Assembly: GCA_028023455.1 (NCBI GenBank)
Contig: JAQFVV010000150.1
Location: forward strand, 2,801,550-2,865,549
From: Epiperipatus broadwayi
Lineage: Eukaryota > Onychophora > Udeonychophora > Euonychophora > Peripatidae
Length of the DNA stretch: 64,000 nt
Direction of reading: 5' to 3'
The notes under the pieces were generated by a model. It ran no database searches and was not told the origin of the DNA. It saw only the letters and a list, made by a program, of their open reading frames with translations. Position numbers and translations under genes: made by a program. Below are positions 1 through 10,986 of this stretch, piece by piece (within the stretch, counting starts at the first letter, position 1; each line of letters opens with the position of its first letter).

Positions 1-1340
1 TTTGCTTATTGAAGCAAGGTATAAAAGTGCACCTACTATTAAAGAAATATAAATTATATTCTTTGTTAAGTCCCCAAAACCAACCAAATAAAAAGTTGAT
101 TGAGGAAAAAAATTAATGCCCATATCAGGTTTTTATTGACATGTTTGTGTTGTTATTTATAATGGTATTTTATTACCTCGTTTATTTATGTTCAGATTAT
201 AATAAAACTACTTGATTTTGTTAATATTGCCTTTTGGCTTATCCTTTTCCATCTCATCAAGTTATCCCTGTTCTATCCTAATTATATATTAGGCTCTGTA
301 TATCTAGTGTTTTTACTTAAGGGCTATATAAAGGAAGGATGAGTGTTGAATGCGGGTATACTTACAATACTATTTGTTATGATTATACTAATTTATATGG
401 AATTGTAAATTATAAATGATTGCATGTGCTAATGATCAATCTCATTGATATTGCATAAAAATCATACTTTATTGAAAACTTTAGCGTCTCTTTCTTTACA
501 ATTTGTATATTAAAATGAATATTTTCATAAAGGATAAATTCATATATGAGATTTCACATTGTTAGTATGGACATTGACATCATATCAATATTCAACCATA
601 TCACATCAGCAAATTATCATATTAACTATAAAGACTTGAGAGGTCTTAATTGTCTAGGCAATGAAAGATGATATTCAGCTAATACCTTTATACAATGTTG
701 ATATTAATAATGTCCAATCATGTACATAGATGAATTCAAGTTATTTGATAAGATTAAATATCTTTATCTGGAAATACTTTATGTGTTTTTTATAGTAGCA
801 AAGAGTAGTGAACTCAAGGGCTATAGGTTTTGGATCCATTTTCAGTTAAAACAGATTAGTTCTTAATTCTATCAATTGAAAGGAACTTGTGATAAATATA
901 TTATTTTGATCATTGAGCAACTTACATATTAACATCTGCAAATAAATTGATTTTATAATATGTTTTAAGCCAATTTTTTATGAAATAAAAATAAAAATTT
1001 TGCCTATGTTTGTGGGAGATGTATTCATATCTTGATAATTATCTCACAGTTTGTTTATAACCAATTGTTTTTGTTAATTTTGAAGTAAAAATGAAATGTT
1101 TAGCCTGACTGGCAAGGCCTCTTCTGTATATCTCAAGCATTAAAGGAAATGAAATATTAATTATTACTATTATATCTGTTAAACATGTTAAAGTTATTAT
1201 AAATTAATAATTTAATAAAACTTCAAATTAGTTTTTGATTTAAATAAATGACATTATGATTTATAATTAAAACATAAATTTATTAAACATTTAATAAATT
1301 TAAAAAAAGTTCTAAAAAAAAATATTGAAACATTTGAAAA
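1..1340. other. AT-rich DNA with no recognised feature
   Basis: I see no open frame, repeat partner in this window, RNA gene or mobile-element signature here. The sequence is unstructured A/T-rich DNA of the kind filling most of the window. Confidence 0.5.
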
Positions 1341-1347
1341 TAAAACA

Positions 1348-1800
1348 GGCAAAACTCTCTACACAGTAGTGCCACTCAGTGTCAACCAGAGCAATCAATG
1401 GATGCCAGAAGTCTTGTGCATAAAATCTCTATCTAGTGCCTACTCATCCAATATTCCCAGACTAGTTTCTGGCTTGTAGCTTTCGTCAATGAGGAGCTTT
1501 GGATCTGAGAGCACTGTACCTAGATCTTAGGATCTAATGCAACCCTCCAGCAACCACCTTTTATCTCTACTTATCTACAAAACTATGAGAATAAAATTGA
1601 AAACACAGTAGTATTTTCAATCTAAGCCCAATAGCTTATATAGTTATATGGGTCTGATCCCTTGGCTCTTTAACAACCATAGCCACCACTATCCTATTAG
1701 GCAGGATTGGTGTTAAACCACTAAACATCACATGATCACTAACAGTAATGTGCTAGCATAAGAAATAGTGATCATGTAATGTTTAGTGGTTTAACATTTG
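1348..1800 (-). repeat. Foldback-family repeat copy (family FB1)
   Basis: The left part (caaaactctctacacagtag, then a tract ending gccagaagtcttgtgcataa) is the reverse complement of segments at 19400-19500 and 44240-44335. Bases 1418-1474 match the reverse complement of 19379-19440 almost exactly. The right part carries a short terminal palindrome: taaaccactaaacatcacatgatcact near 1714-1740 faces its complement near 1770-1797. The middle (1475-1560) resembles the 7961-8070 element, ending in cctagatct. No coding capacity is visible. I infer a non-autonomous element; the mobilising enzyme is unknown. Confidence 0.6.
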
Positions 1801-3900
1801 AAAATAGTTGTATGACAGTTCCTTTTGTTGTAGTATATTATATAATGGTCCCTTGCAATTTTATTTTTTAAATTTAAAAAAGTTCCAGTTTATTAAAAAT
1901 TATTTAAAATTTTTAAATATAACTTACTGATTCATAAATGATTTTGACTTAAAATGATTATTTTATATATAAATAATTGTTCATATGTATTAATGCATAT
2001 AAGTAATCATTGGTTTTTTAAAATATGTATATGTAAAAGCCTTGTATTTTAAAAATAATGTATAGGCTACCTAGATTTAAATTTAGGGTGAGTAAACTCA
2101 TACCAATAAGATTATTTTTTTCCACTTAATTCATTCAAAGCCAATCATTCAGGATTGATTGATAAAAGGTTGTTTAGTTATTATTAGCTAGGAAACAAAC
2201 GAGTCTAAACAAACTTTCACTCTGATACTATCCATAATTCGTAAAGTGAGTAGATATGTTTTTTCATTGACTTTTCTTTACTGTTGCCGATATGTTTGCC
2301 ATGCAATGGGATATTTCTATATATTTATAAATGAATAATTAAAATTTTTAAAGAGTGAAACAAATTTTTAAAATAATGAATATATATAATATTGTTGCAG
2401 GTTGAAAAAGAAATATGTAATAACACATTCATAGATATATTGTTTTAAGATTGTTATCGATAGCACTATTTAAAAAAAAAAATTAATAAAAGCAAGCTTA
2501 GAAAATGTAAATAACTTTCAATAACGTTTTTAAACGTATTAAAGATAGATCTTTTAAAATAATGGAAATTTATGCCAAAGACATCAATAAAATTAGCTAG
2601 AAAATTGAGCTGCATTACATTTAGCATATTTTCTAAAATACATTTTATGATTAAAATTTCACTTAAATAATTAAAATATAGTAGTTTTGAGTAATAAAAT
2701 TATTATTTTCTTTTAAACATTAATTTTAACCATAAATGTCAAAAATATTTATTAATTATGTAATAAAATTTAAACATCCAAAAAAGTAAGCTAATTTAAA
2801 TAATAAAGTGCTTTGAATTTATGAATTTTTCTAATTTAATTAATAAAAATGTATTAAATTCAAATAGTACTATTTTCAAAGAAAGCAGTGAACTACTAAA
2901 ATGTCTTTTTATTATAAAATTTGACTTTTTATTGATTATTTTGATTTATGAACACATTTTCAGAAACAATATTTTTAATTAAGAATATTGCTGTATGTTT
3001 TAATATAGAAATATGCAGGAAAAGAGAAATAAATAGCGATTACAGACTAGAAAGTAATTATGAATTGAAGTTAGAAAGTTAATTAGAACAAAAAGAATAT
3101 GAATATAGATATACAGAAAAATGTGTATGAAAATAATGTTTATTAGTGGAATTAAAATAATGTTACAGGATTGCATATTTTTGTAATGGTAATTACGAAA
3201 AATAATTTAGAAAGAATTCTCTAAGAAAGAAACAAAAATAAATTGGAAAAATTATTAATAGATTTTCAAAGAACAATACAAAAGGGAGGAAAATAATTTT
3301 AAAATGATATTGACAAAAATTGTTTATTAATTGAATATAATCACAAATGCCAACACCTAATTGGTCATTATATATAAATTACATTACAACAATCCTCATG
3401 TTTAAACAAACCAATAGAAATGCAACAATCTGCTGTGAAGGCAACACCACAATTTGAAGCATTCCATTTACTTCTTAGTTGTAATATTGTCATGACAACA
3501 AATATATTTTTTTGTTTGTTTTGTTTAAACACGAGAGCAGTGGCAATTTACTTTCTAGTTGTAGTGTTCTCTTGACACACACACACACATATATAATAAG
3601 ACATGTTTACTAAAAATATTGGATTTAGAAAAATAGTCGTAGAAGTATTTTTAATTTTTTTAAAAAGTATGTTAATAATCTTTAAGCACTATAAAACATT
3701 CTTTATTGTCCTAATAATAATCTCCATTAGTATTTTTAATGTTTGTTTTTTCACTTATAGTTTAATGTCTTTTATATGAGCTTGGTGCAGGTATAAATAG
3801 ATGGAACACCCCCATAAAATTAAATTAAAAAAATACTCTTAAAAATCTGTTCCCTCTCCTGTTAATGTATATGAATATCTAATGTCTGATAATGGGTATG
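1800..3900. other. AT-rich gene-free stretch
   Basis: No frame of useful length is open. The only local structure is an imperfect direct duplication near 3466-3575, in which (c)atttacttcttagttgtaat is followed about 85 bases later by a diverged copy ending in a short (CA)n run. Nothing else is recognised. Confidence 0.45.
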
Positions 3901-3904
3901 ACTA

Positions 3905-4235
3905 TAATATCAAGTCCAACAAGATCATTGAGCATTCCATCATTAGTTTTTCAATAAAATGAATGGTTGAATAGTTGGAAGGGTGAGAAGATTGAACCTT
4001 GTCCATTAAAGTTTGAGAAATTGCTATATTAATATAAACCGAGCACAGATTGTATATATGTGCAGGAGATTATGATCTGGCCCCCTGATGAGTGCTGATT
4101 CTGCATGAAATATGTATATTGGGGATCATGTATCTTTTTCCCATATGTGTGGTCCATGTGTATCGGTTGCGTGAAACAGAATGGAGGATGAATAGATTGA
4201 AAAATCCTGAGTTGATATTCCTCTATTTAAATTTA
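3905..4235 (+). repeat. Hammerhead-bearing dispersed repeat, single copy
   Basis: Plus-strand member of the ribozyme repeat family. In order it holds the body (gcattccatcatt near 3924, then a diverged form of the segment ending tccattaaagt), the lead-in (gagcacagattgtatatatg), the hammerhead core at 4079-4126 and the tail towards the B-box-like segment near 4213. A fragment resembling the family tail (gtgcaggtataaatag) lies just upstream near 3785, so an older tandem neighbour is possible but not shown. Confidence 0.65.
4079..4126 (+). ncRNA. Hammerhead ribozyme-like core, diverged
   Basis: CTGATGA at 4085-4091 is followed by a short hairpin (tgc...gca) and GAAA at 4107-4110, then tatgtata and a G-rich 3' strand. 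This is the type I hammerhead order: stem I, CUGANGA, stem II, GAAA, stem III, cleavage site, stem I. Stem I here is CCCC against UUGGGG instead of the family ACCAA/UUGGU, so pairing needs slippage, and stem II is weakened. I expect poor or no activity. Confidence 0.55.
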
Positions 4236-4693
4236 TTAAGTAAAATATATAAAATAAAATTATTATTTTGAGTAAATAATATTCTGATTCAAATGCTATA
4301 ATTACAGAAGTACTATTGAAAACATTTGGTTTTTCAAATATCAATCAGAATATATAATTTTAATACAAAAGAAAGGAGAATAATTTCGAATATTAACTCG
4401 TAATGGTCGGCAAAACAATCTGTCACTATTAAGCTAATGTAAATATGAAGAAGTAAAAATTAGATAAAATCAAGTATTCTACTAGAGACCAAGCTGTTCT
4501 AGAACAATCCCATTTAATATACTCTCAATTAAAAAAGAAAGGAAAGAATTATATAAGACATAAAGAAGACTCATAATCAAAATTTACTCACTACAAGAGT
4601 TCGAACTCAGACTTTCACATGACATACCACTCTCAGTGCCATCTCATATTGCTGACCCACCTGATCACAAACATGTTGAAAAGATAATTAATC

Positions 4694-4747
4694 ACCAATA
4701 TACGTATTTCATGCTAAACCAGCAATCATCAGTTGGTCTAGATTACT
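4694..4747 (-). ncRNA. Hammerhead ribozyme core, intact-looking
   Basis: On the minus strand the order is ACCAA, CTGATGA, a hairpin TGCT-GGTTT-AGCA, GAAA, the self-complementary ATACGTAT, then TTGGT. Stem I (ACCAA/UUGGU) pairs 5 bp and stem II pairs 4 bp; every invariant core base I can check (CUGANGA and GAAA) is present. Stem III is very short and palindromic, as in the minimal type I hammerheads of Sm-alpha, newt satellite and Penelope elements, which are thought to act as dimers. Activity is inferred, not shown. Confidence 0.75.
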
Positions 4748-4943
4748 ATCCTCACACACATATATATATAATCAGTACTCAGCTTTATATTAAGATAGCC
4801 AATATTTATACTTTAATGGACAGGCTTCAAAATATTCCAACTCACAACTCTTTAGCCTTCCATTTCATTGAAAATCTGATGATGGAACGTTCAAAGATAA
4901 AGCTGAGTACTGATTATATATATGTGTGAGGATAGTAATCTAG

Positions 4944-4987
4944 ACCAACTGATGATTGCTGGTTTAGCATGGAATACGTATATTGGT
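4944..4987 (+). ncRNA. Hammerhead ribozyme core, one core base changed
   Basis: Plus-strand partner in the right arm of the foldback. ACCAA, CTGATGA (4949-4955), stem II TGCT/AGCA and TTGGT (4983-4987) are kept, but the GAAA core reads GGAA at 4971-4974. The change removes an invariant A and should impair cleavage. The opposite arm keeps GAAA, so this base changed after the arms were made. Confidence 0.65.
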
Positions 4988-5064
4988 GATTATTTATCTT
5001 TTCAACATGTGTGTGATCAAGTGGGTCAGCAATATGAGATGGCACTGAGAGTGGTGAGTCGTGT

Positions 5065-5090
5065 GAAAGTCTGAGTTCGAACCCCGCATA
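5065..5090 (+). promoter_or_regulatory. B-box-like motif of the hammerhead repeat
   Basis: gagttcgaacccc closely matches the RNA polymerase III B box (GGTTCGANNCC). It recurs in the same place in other copies, for example as its complement at 53345-53360 and, decayed, at 54460-54475. A candidate A-box-like string (tggcactgagag) lies about 35 bases upstream. Ribozyme SINEs such as schistosome Sm-alpha also carry internal Pol III promoters. Function is inferred. Confidence 0.4.
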
Positions 5091-5144
5091 TATTACATAT
5101 ATAAACGCAGGTTTAAGCCTATACAATGTATCACTACAAGAGTA

Positions 5145-6110
5145 CAAATGCCAAAAATTGTACGGCCACTTTTTATCTATAAACGACCCTAATGTAAATA
5201 ATCGAATCAAAAAAAGAAAAAGACTACAAATTTCTTAAAATATTTATTTATTAAACGTCAAACACAAGCTAAGATAAATTTAATGTAAAAAAAAACCCCA
5301 ACAAAGTAAATAGAACATTTCATTTGAATTTATTATTATTGTTTTATATAAGCACATTTATAATGAGTTCATTAAAAATGTAAACGTAAAATAATTGAAT
5401 AATTATTTCCATAGTTTTCAAACTCTCTTTATTTTATTACTTTTAAAAATACAAAAGAAAAATTAATGAAAATGCGCAGAAATTTAATAATTTATATAAA
5501 ACAGAAAATAGTTTATAATAAATAATGTACCTTAAATGTTATTTATGTCAAGAATATCTATGGATTAAATAGATATGTATGCATAGATAAAAATGATATT
5601 AAATTAATAGATATTGTTTAACTATAATATAAATAATTAAATATAAATAATATGTGAAAATTATATATTATTTAGTTGCTTGTCATAGAAGTAAAATTTC
5701 ATGCATGTATTTATGAGATTTACACGGAATTTCAAATAAACGGGGCATATTCTTTATCTTAAAAATGTGTGAAAGCTAATCTAGTTCAATATTCTTGAAT
5801 ATATTATGATGATGTTCAATTTTGTTTAATTGGCTTTAGATTAGGTTTACTTTTAATTAAGAGGACAGTTCTATAGTTTAAGAGGAAAAAGGAAGGGTGA
5901 GTTGGAATGTAAAGTAAATCCTTAGATGTATGAGGACAATCCCTAAAAACAAAATAATGATATTGTTATATAAGTCTCTATAATAAAAAAAAACATGCAT
6001 GAGATTACTGTCTTGATGTCCTGTTGCTATAAATTATTGATCTAGCCATAATGTTCAATAATTTATGCAGCAAAAGAATGGCTTTCTCTTAATGTACTCT
6101 AGATTTTGTA
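5145..6110. other. AT-rich gene-free stretch
   Basis: Nothing recognised: no open frame of length, no repeat partner in the window and no RNA-like signature. Confidence 0.45.
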
Positions 6111-6119
6111 AAATTCCAA

Positions 6120-6600
6120 GATCTCCCCTTTTTACCATTTGTTCTAAATGCCACTTCTCTCTTGAAATCTATCCTGCATTTATTGATAACATTGACAATT
6201 TTCTTTTCCTGCTCTTTCTTATCTTTTTTCCAATATTTGGGTAATATTCTGGACAGCTTCTTGTATGCTCTGATTCATTATTTTATTGTCTATTATTCTT
6301 TTTTGATCACTTTCATCTATTGAAATCCAAATCTTTTGATTGTAATCTATTTTACTTAATAACATTTCTTCTCTTTGCTGATTAATTGCTTTCATCTCAG
6401 TAAACAGCATGAACTATTCTGACTACTTTCTTCTACTTTTTAAAAGCATTTGAATTTATTCTGCTCTTTTTATTACCCTGTTTTCTTTGCTGATAGCTTT
6501 CTTCTATTTTTATTAGCAGCATTTGAATTTCTTCATCTCTCTTTTTATTAGCTTATCTTTTTTTATTACAACTCTTTTCTTTGTAGAATCTTTGATGTGG
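6120..6600 (-). pseudogene. Possible coding relic with charged, coiled-coil-like composition
   Basis: Read on the minus strand, this stretch gives charged Glu/Lys/Gln-rich peptides across two frames. One segment contains KRDEEIQMLLIKIEES near the right end, another (6219-6410) reads MLFTEMKAINQQREEMLLSK and onward, and a third is rich in basic residues (RKSRKRK). Frames change at least twice and stops interrupt. Composition unlike the surrounding Ile/Phe/Tyr-rich noise, plus continuity of the charged pattern across frames, suggests a decayed coding sequence such as the C-terminal coiled coil of a transposon DNA-binding protein. I do not recognise the family, and biased base composition could also produce this. 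Confidence 0.25.
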
Positions 6601-6609
6601 ATATGAATA

Positions 6610-7370
6610 ATTTCTACATTAGTACAAGGAAAGATAACATACTAATTTAATAAATTGACATTCGTCATTAGTAATCTTCTTCTGCACTATGGATATTAAT
6701 TATTTCTTTAAATATAAATTTTTCAATTACAAGTATTCTATCAAACAATGACCCTGAAAAGTCAGAGAGGCATTTGGTTTTTTACGAAGCAGATTAAATC
6801 AATAAACATGACAATACATATAGACATCTTTAATTTGGAAAACATTATTAAAATCAATCAATCAATTTATCTGTTAATTTTATGTCCAAACATTAATCTA
6901 TTCACTATCCTTTCACATTTAAAAAAATTTCTATTTTTGTTTTTTATTGTAAGGACATTTAATTTTGTTCCATGTGTTAGTTGCTTGCAATATCTCTTCA
7001 ATGATTTTTAAAATAATATTTTTTACTCAGTTGATGGTAATCCAGTTGAAAATTAAAAGGTTGTCACAATAGTACTGTTAATTATACATCAGATAAACCC
7101 AAATAATATATATATATATATATTAATCCTAATGATGTAAAAAATTTATTGAAGTTTACAAATTGAATATAAACAAATTTTGTCAAGTTAACCATTCATA
7201 CAATTTTTATGTAAGGTTGAATGTAAATACTTGCAAGCAGAAAGGGTACAAATAATGAAGTTGTGAAGAATAAATATAAACAAAGTGATTATACAGAAAA
7301 TAGGTTTTTGGTTTTTATGCTGGGTTTAGGAAAAGATAAGAGGGATTGGATATAAAGGATATAGAGTTGA
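6610..7370. other. AT-rich gene-free stretch
   Basis: No feature recognised apart from short (TA)n near 7111-7124. The small frame at 6748-7011 is hydrophobic and compositionally ordinary, so I do not call it. Confidence 0.4.
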
Positions 7371-7374
7371 CAAA

Positions 7375-7555
7375 GATTATGTTGTGGAAATGGGATGGAG
7401 CAGGATAGAGAAGAATATGAAAACAGCTTAGGGTGGGGAATGGAAAGGGAAGGTAAAGTAGCTAACAAGTTTTTCTGGGAATAGTGGCTGAGATATTCCT
7501 GACTTTGAATAAGGAGAAGTCACAGAGCTTCACATCACAATAACTCACAAATGCT
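7375..7555 (+). repeat. Dispersed repeat pair, copy 1
   Basis: Aligns with 19982-20160: both carry ttatgttgtggaaatgg, a purine-rich run, a ttctctgggaat-like block, then aagaagtcacag...catcacatcac. Divergence is substantial. No coding frame is shared, so I treat it as an old interspersed repeat of unknown type. Confidence 0.5.
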
Positions 7556-7872
7556 TTGGCTTTAGAACATTCTCCCACTAGTATATTTGATGTTCTAGTG
7601 CTAATTATGGGATCAATAGAATGACAAAGTAATGAACATAAATATGATTCAGGTTTTAGTAGCACAATCAATCAAGGGATGCAATATTTTAATTTTGAAC
7701 TATTTCAAAGCATGCAAATCACTGCCTTGTATCACTTTTCATGACAGTGATAAATGTCTTATTTGCTTTGACTATACAATGGCATTTCTGATTGTTTCAG
7801 TATTACCTTTATTTCAAACATTCCTTTCTTTAATAATCAATAAAGCACGTCATATAGAATGTGACATTGTTT

Positions 7873-8070
7873 TTCAAAGCTTGTATTTACAAATATGTAA
7901 CATGGGGAGTGTACCAATAGCTCAAACAAGCTCTTAATTGATAAGTGCAGTAAGAAAAAATATTTAAAATCTCTATCTGGAACATTCCTATCCCCAGACC
8001 AATTGGTTTTGAGCTTATGGCTCACCTCAGTGAGGAATTAGAACATTCAGACACCTAGATCTAAAATATC
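7873..8070 (+). repeat. Half-copy of foldback family FB2
   Basis: aaagcttgtatttacaaatatg, gataagtgcagtaag, tttaaaatctctatctggaac, ccccagacc, ctcacctcagtgaggaatt and cctagatct occur in the same order as in one arm of the 17407-17771 foldback and, for the outer part, the 34880-35113 foldback. Only one arm is present here, so this copy shows the unit before, or without, inverted doubling. Confidence 0.55.
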
Positions 8071-8104
8071 AACTCAAAAACAAGCACTTATTCAATATGT
8101 AACT

Positions 8105-8535
8105 ATTGAGAAGAAATTTTCTTCATTTTTTTGGTTCAATTTTAAAAATAAAATGCATACATTTTATATATTTTCTTTACACATTTACTATTTTTGTCAC
8201 AGAATATTGATGTAATATTTATTTATTCAGAGGAATAATGTGAATAGAAATAGAATTTCTTTGAAAACAGTTAGTTTTAAAAGATTGTAAATTAAATCAG
8301 TAACATACAACTGCAATTTGAAATAATTGCCTTGAGTATTTGTTTCTTTTGTTTCAACATTCCTAGTAAAATATATATATATATTTTGCATATTTCCTTT
8401 ACACATTTATTATATTTTGCACAAAATATTGCTGTAATATTTATTTATTTATTCAAAAAATTAATACTATTAGAAATAGAATATTCTCAAAAATATTTAG
8501 GTTTACAATTATTGTAAATGAAGAGAAATCAGTTG
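8105..8535 (+). repeat. Degenerate direct repeat, about 230-base period
   Basis: Segments 8105-8300 and 8335-8535 share the order: cctag/aaaataaaat, catattttcctttacacattta, tattttgcacaaaatattg(c/a)tgtaatatttattta, ttcaa/ggaat, agaaatagaat and a closing agattgtaaat block. This is a two-copy tandem duplication that has since diverged. No function is suggested. Confidence 0.55.
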
Positions 8536-8539
8536 TCTA

Positions 8540-9860
8540 AGTCTGCCAGTTGTGATTGGTTAAAAATATTGATTTTATTTTCCCAGTGAAAAAATCTTTT
8601 TGTCATATTTGAAAAATTATAAATAAAATTTAAACTTTTGGATTATATCTTAGTAGCTTTTGGGTAACTAAATAAAAATTCCTTCAGGTGTTACAAATTA
8701 ATTTCAAATAATTCTCATTTTTAAAATACCATTTTATTGGAGTTATAAAATAAAATCACAAGTGATTTTAATTTTTTTTTCATGTTTAAAAAATTAAAAT
8801 GAAAGTTTTAAAAATTATTTTTGTTTATAACATACGTATTTAGTGATAATTCAAAATCTGTAAAAATATAATATAAAATAAAAATACAACTTTCTTCTGC
8901 TACAAATTATAAACTAATAAAAAACCAATACTTTTGTTGTTATTTATCAGAGATAATATTATTAATATATACCATTAAAATAATTGCCAAGTGCTTTCAA
9001 GACTAATGTATTTTTATCAAGGCAAACTCTGTAAAATAATAGTAGAAGTGTTGGTTTTTATTAATTTGAAAATATAGTAAAGAATAAAGATAAAATTGAA
9101 TACATTAAGGGTTGACATTTACTCCAACTCCCACCAGGAGAGACAATGGCAAAACTAATTGTTTAAAGAGATAATAACATCTTTTAAGGACACAAGCAGA
9201 TATTACTTATTTTCAGATCAGATTTCCATAATTAATCTAGATAAACTTCAAATATGTATTGGTGACATCGAGATATCATTAGAAAAAAAAAGGCTTAGAT
9301 TAATCCGGGCAGGTCAGATAATTGTAAAACAATTAAGTCATTTATTTCTTGGATATTCATCAACTTCAAGTTCTGAAAGTGACAGAACTGAAATCATAAA
9401 GCATTCATCTTGAGTTTCAGTGTCCATCACTCTATAACTTTACTGAGACACTCAAGAAAGATAAGCAAACTCCTAATATAAAAAACAAAAATTTATAATA
9501 CAGTTTGGATTTATCACTCATAAAAGTTACATAATCATACAGATTGTATGACTATAAACTATCTTTAAATACACATATAGATATACTTTGGTAATCTGAT
9601 CTTATTGCTCATAATATTACTTATAATATTAACAAAAGTATGTGTCTGATAGAGATGACCGATTGATAGATATAATTTCCCATAAATATTACACTAAAAC
9701 ATTGTAAACTTTCAGAAACACTTTTTTTTTTTTTTACAAAATAAATATGTAATCTCATTTCAAAATTATTTATAAGAGTGGTTAAAATGATTGTATTTTG
9801 ATATTACTTTTATTATAAAACAAGAGAAAAAGAGTACTGATATTTCTGGAAAAAGAAACA
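8540..9860. other. AT-rich gene-free stretch
   Basis: No recognisable gene. The 84-codon frame at 9159-9413 has a mixed composition with a Ser-rich end, but I recognise no motif and see no splice or promoter context, so I leave it uncalled. Confidence 0.4.
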
Positions 9861-9865
9861 TGAAA

Positions 9866-9970
9866 ATAATTAGCCGAGAGGTCATCGCGACCGCCTTGCA
9901 AGCAAGTAGTTAGTTGCAGACGGTTGTGGGTTTGCGTCCCAGCTGGTGCTATGACATATGAAAAAAAAAA
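9866..9970 (+). mobile_element. tRNA-derived SINE copy S1
   Basis: Contains an A box (tagccgagagg, 9871-9881), the anticodon-region string gccttgcaagcaagtag, a B-box-like segment (gtgggtttgcgtccc, with tt for tc) and the tail ggtgctatgacatatg followed by an A run to 9970. The same order occurs at 16122, 16950 (minus) and 24821. The 5' acceptor strand seen in S3 and S4 is not preserved here. Pol III transcription from these boxes and LINE-driven insertion are known for tRNA SINEs; both are inferred here. Confidence 0.8.
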
Positions 9971-10528
9971 ATGTTTTTTTTATTCTGTAAGTTTAACATT
10001 AATTTAAACTATATAAATACATTTTAATATATTTTAAAGATGTATAGTTTTAATTTTTCAAAAAAATATTTTGAGTTAATTGAATTGTTAACAAATTTGC
10101 TAATTGCAGTTAATTATAAAATGGCATCAAGAATGTTGTTGTTGATAACAACTCTCATACCTTGCTTGTTTTAGTATAATGGTAGAGTAGAAGATTCTAG
10201 ATTTCAAGGTTTGTTGGTTGTACCTTAACTTTGTCACATCTATTACTTAAACGTCATATGAACTCCTGAGCAATAAATCATTTGATTGGTTAATTAGCAA
10301 TTCTTGTGATACTTTACTTGTTAACCGCTTTTTGAAATTGAGTAGTAGATAAAGCAATCATATTAAACAAATATTATTAATCATTACTTATTCCAGTTTA
10401 GCTAGATAGAGTTTTAAAATAGTTATGTTAGGTTTTATTGAAATTTTTATCATTCCAGAGCTGGTCAATGGAAATTACTTCTCAGTAAAATTAATTGCTA
10501 AAAATAATGAATCACCTATTATCCATCC

Positions 10529-10978
10529 CAGGGGTTTCCACCCTGAGGTACCCATACCATCAGTGATATGGGAAGCTTGTTCAGGAGAAACAGTGAATAA
10601 TAGGTAAATAAATATATTATGATAGTAATATATTCCAAAAATAATTATGTTATCAATACTTCCTGGCTATTCCATATTGTTACTGTCATATCAGACACAC
10701 CCAGCAACATTTCAGGTCTCTTTTCAGGTATAGACTTCTTTTTTGCTGCAGGGTCTGAAAACTCAAAATGCCCAGTTAAGATTCAAAATAATTAGTGAAA
10801 TTTTCAGATCAGAGCAGACCTGAGGCTCATCTTTATGACATCTGTAGCTACTTCACATGCAAGTGACAGTGTATGGAACACTTTCCAACTGCTTATTTCT
10901 TATTATAGTAAATAGGGAGTACTGGATAATTTGCTAAAAGCCAAGGAGATGCAGGGATCAAAAAAGTTGGGAACTCTG
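10529..10978. mobile_element. hAT-like non-autonomous element
   Basis: The left end caggggtttccacc (10529-) and the complement of the right end, cagagttcccaac, form short terminal inverted repeats of the hAT type (CAG...CTG). The flanking eight bases are ATCCATCC (10521-10528) and ATCTATTC (10979-10986), matching at six of eight positions; hAT transposases make 8-bp duplications. The 450-base interior shows no transposase, so a partner element elsewhere would have to supply it. The frame at 10425-10607 crosses the left end and is not a gene. Confidence 0.55.
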
Positions 10979-10986
10979 ATCTATTC

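Larger units (their letters stand above)
4601..5130 (+). repeat. Foldback (inverted dimer) of the hammerhead repeat with 13-bp TSD
   Basis: Two copies of the ribozyme repeat face each other. The left arm (about 4601-4800) is minus strand, the right arm (about 4895-5130) plus strand, and a single-copy body segment (4800-4890) forms the loop. The arms agree base for base over most of their length, closer than either is to other copies. The element lies between exact 13-base direct repeats TCACTACAAGAGT at 4588-4600 and 5131-5143, a target-site duplication. The right arm carries the full tail (atataaacgcaggtttaagc) that the left arm lacks, as expected if the left arm was made by self-primed copying of cDNA. 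Frames at 4636-4929 and 4914-5210 are translations of this repeat, not genes. Confidence 0.85.

Noticed and set aside
4636-5210. Two frames of about 97 codons giving similar peptides on opposite strands
   Set aside because: They are translations of the two arms of one foldback repeat, and the same peptides recur at 40972-41344 from another repeat copy.
7632-7937. 101-codon plus-strand frame
   Set aside because: It runs into the FB2 repeat at 7873 and has no motif; composition is ordinary hydrophobic noise.
9866-9970. SINE copies as functional tRNA genes
   Set aside because: Anticodon and D stems do not pair properly, copies are dispersed with A tails, and one has a target-site duplication.
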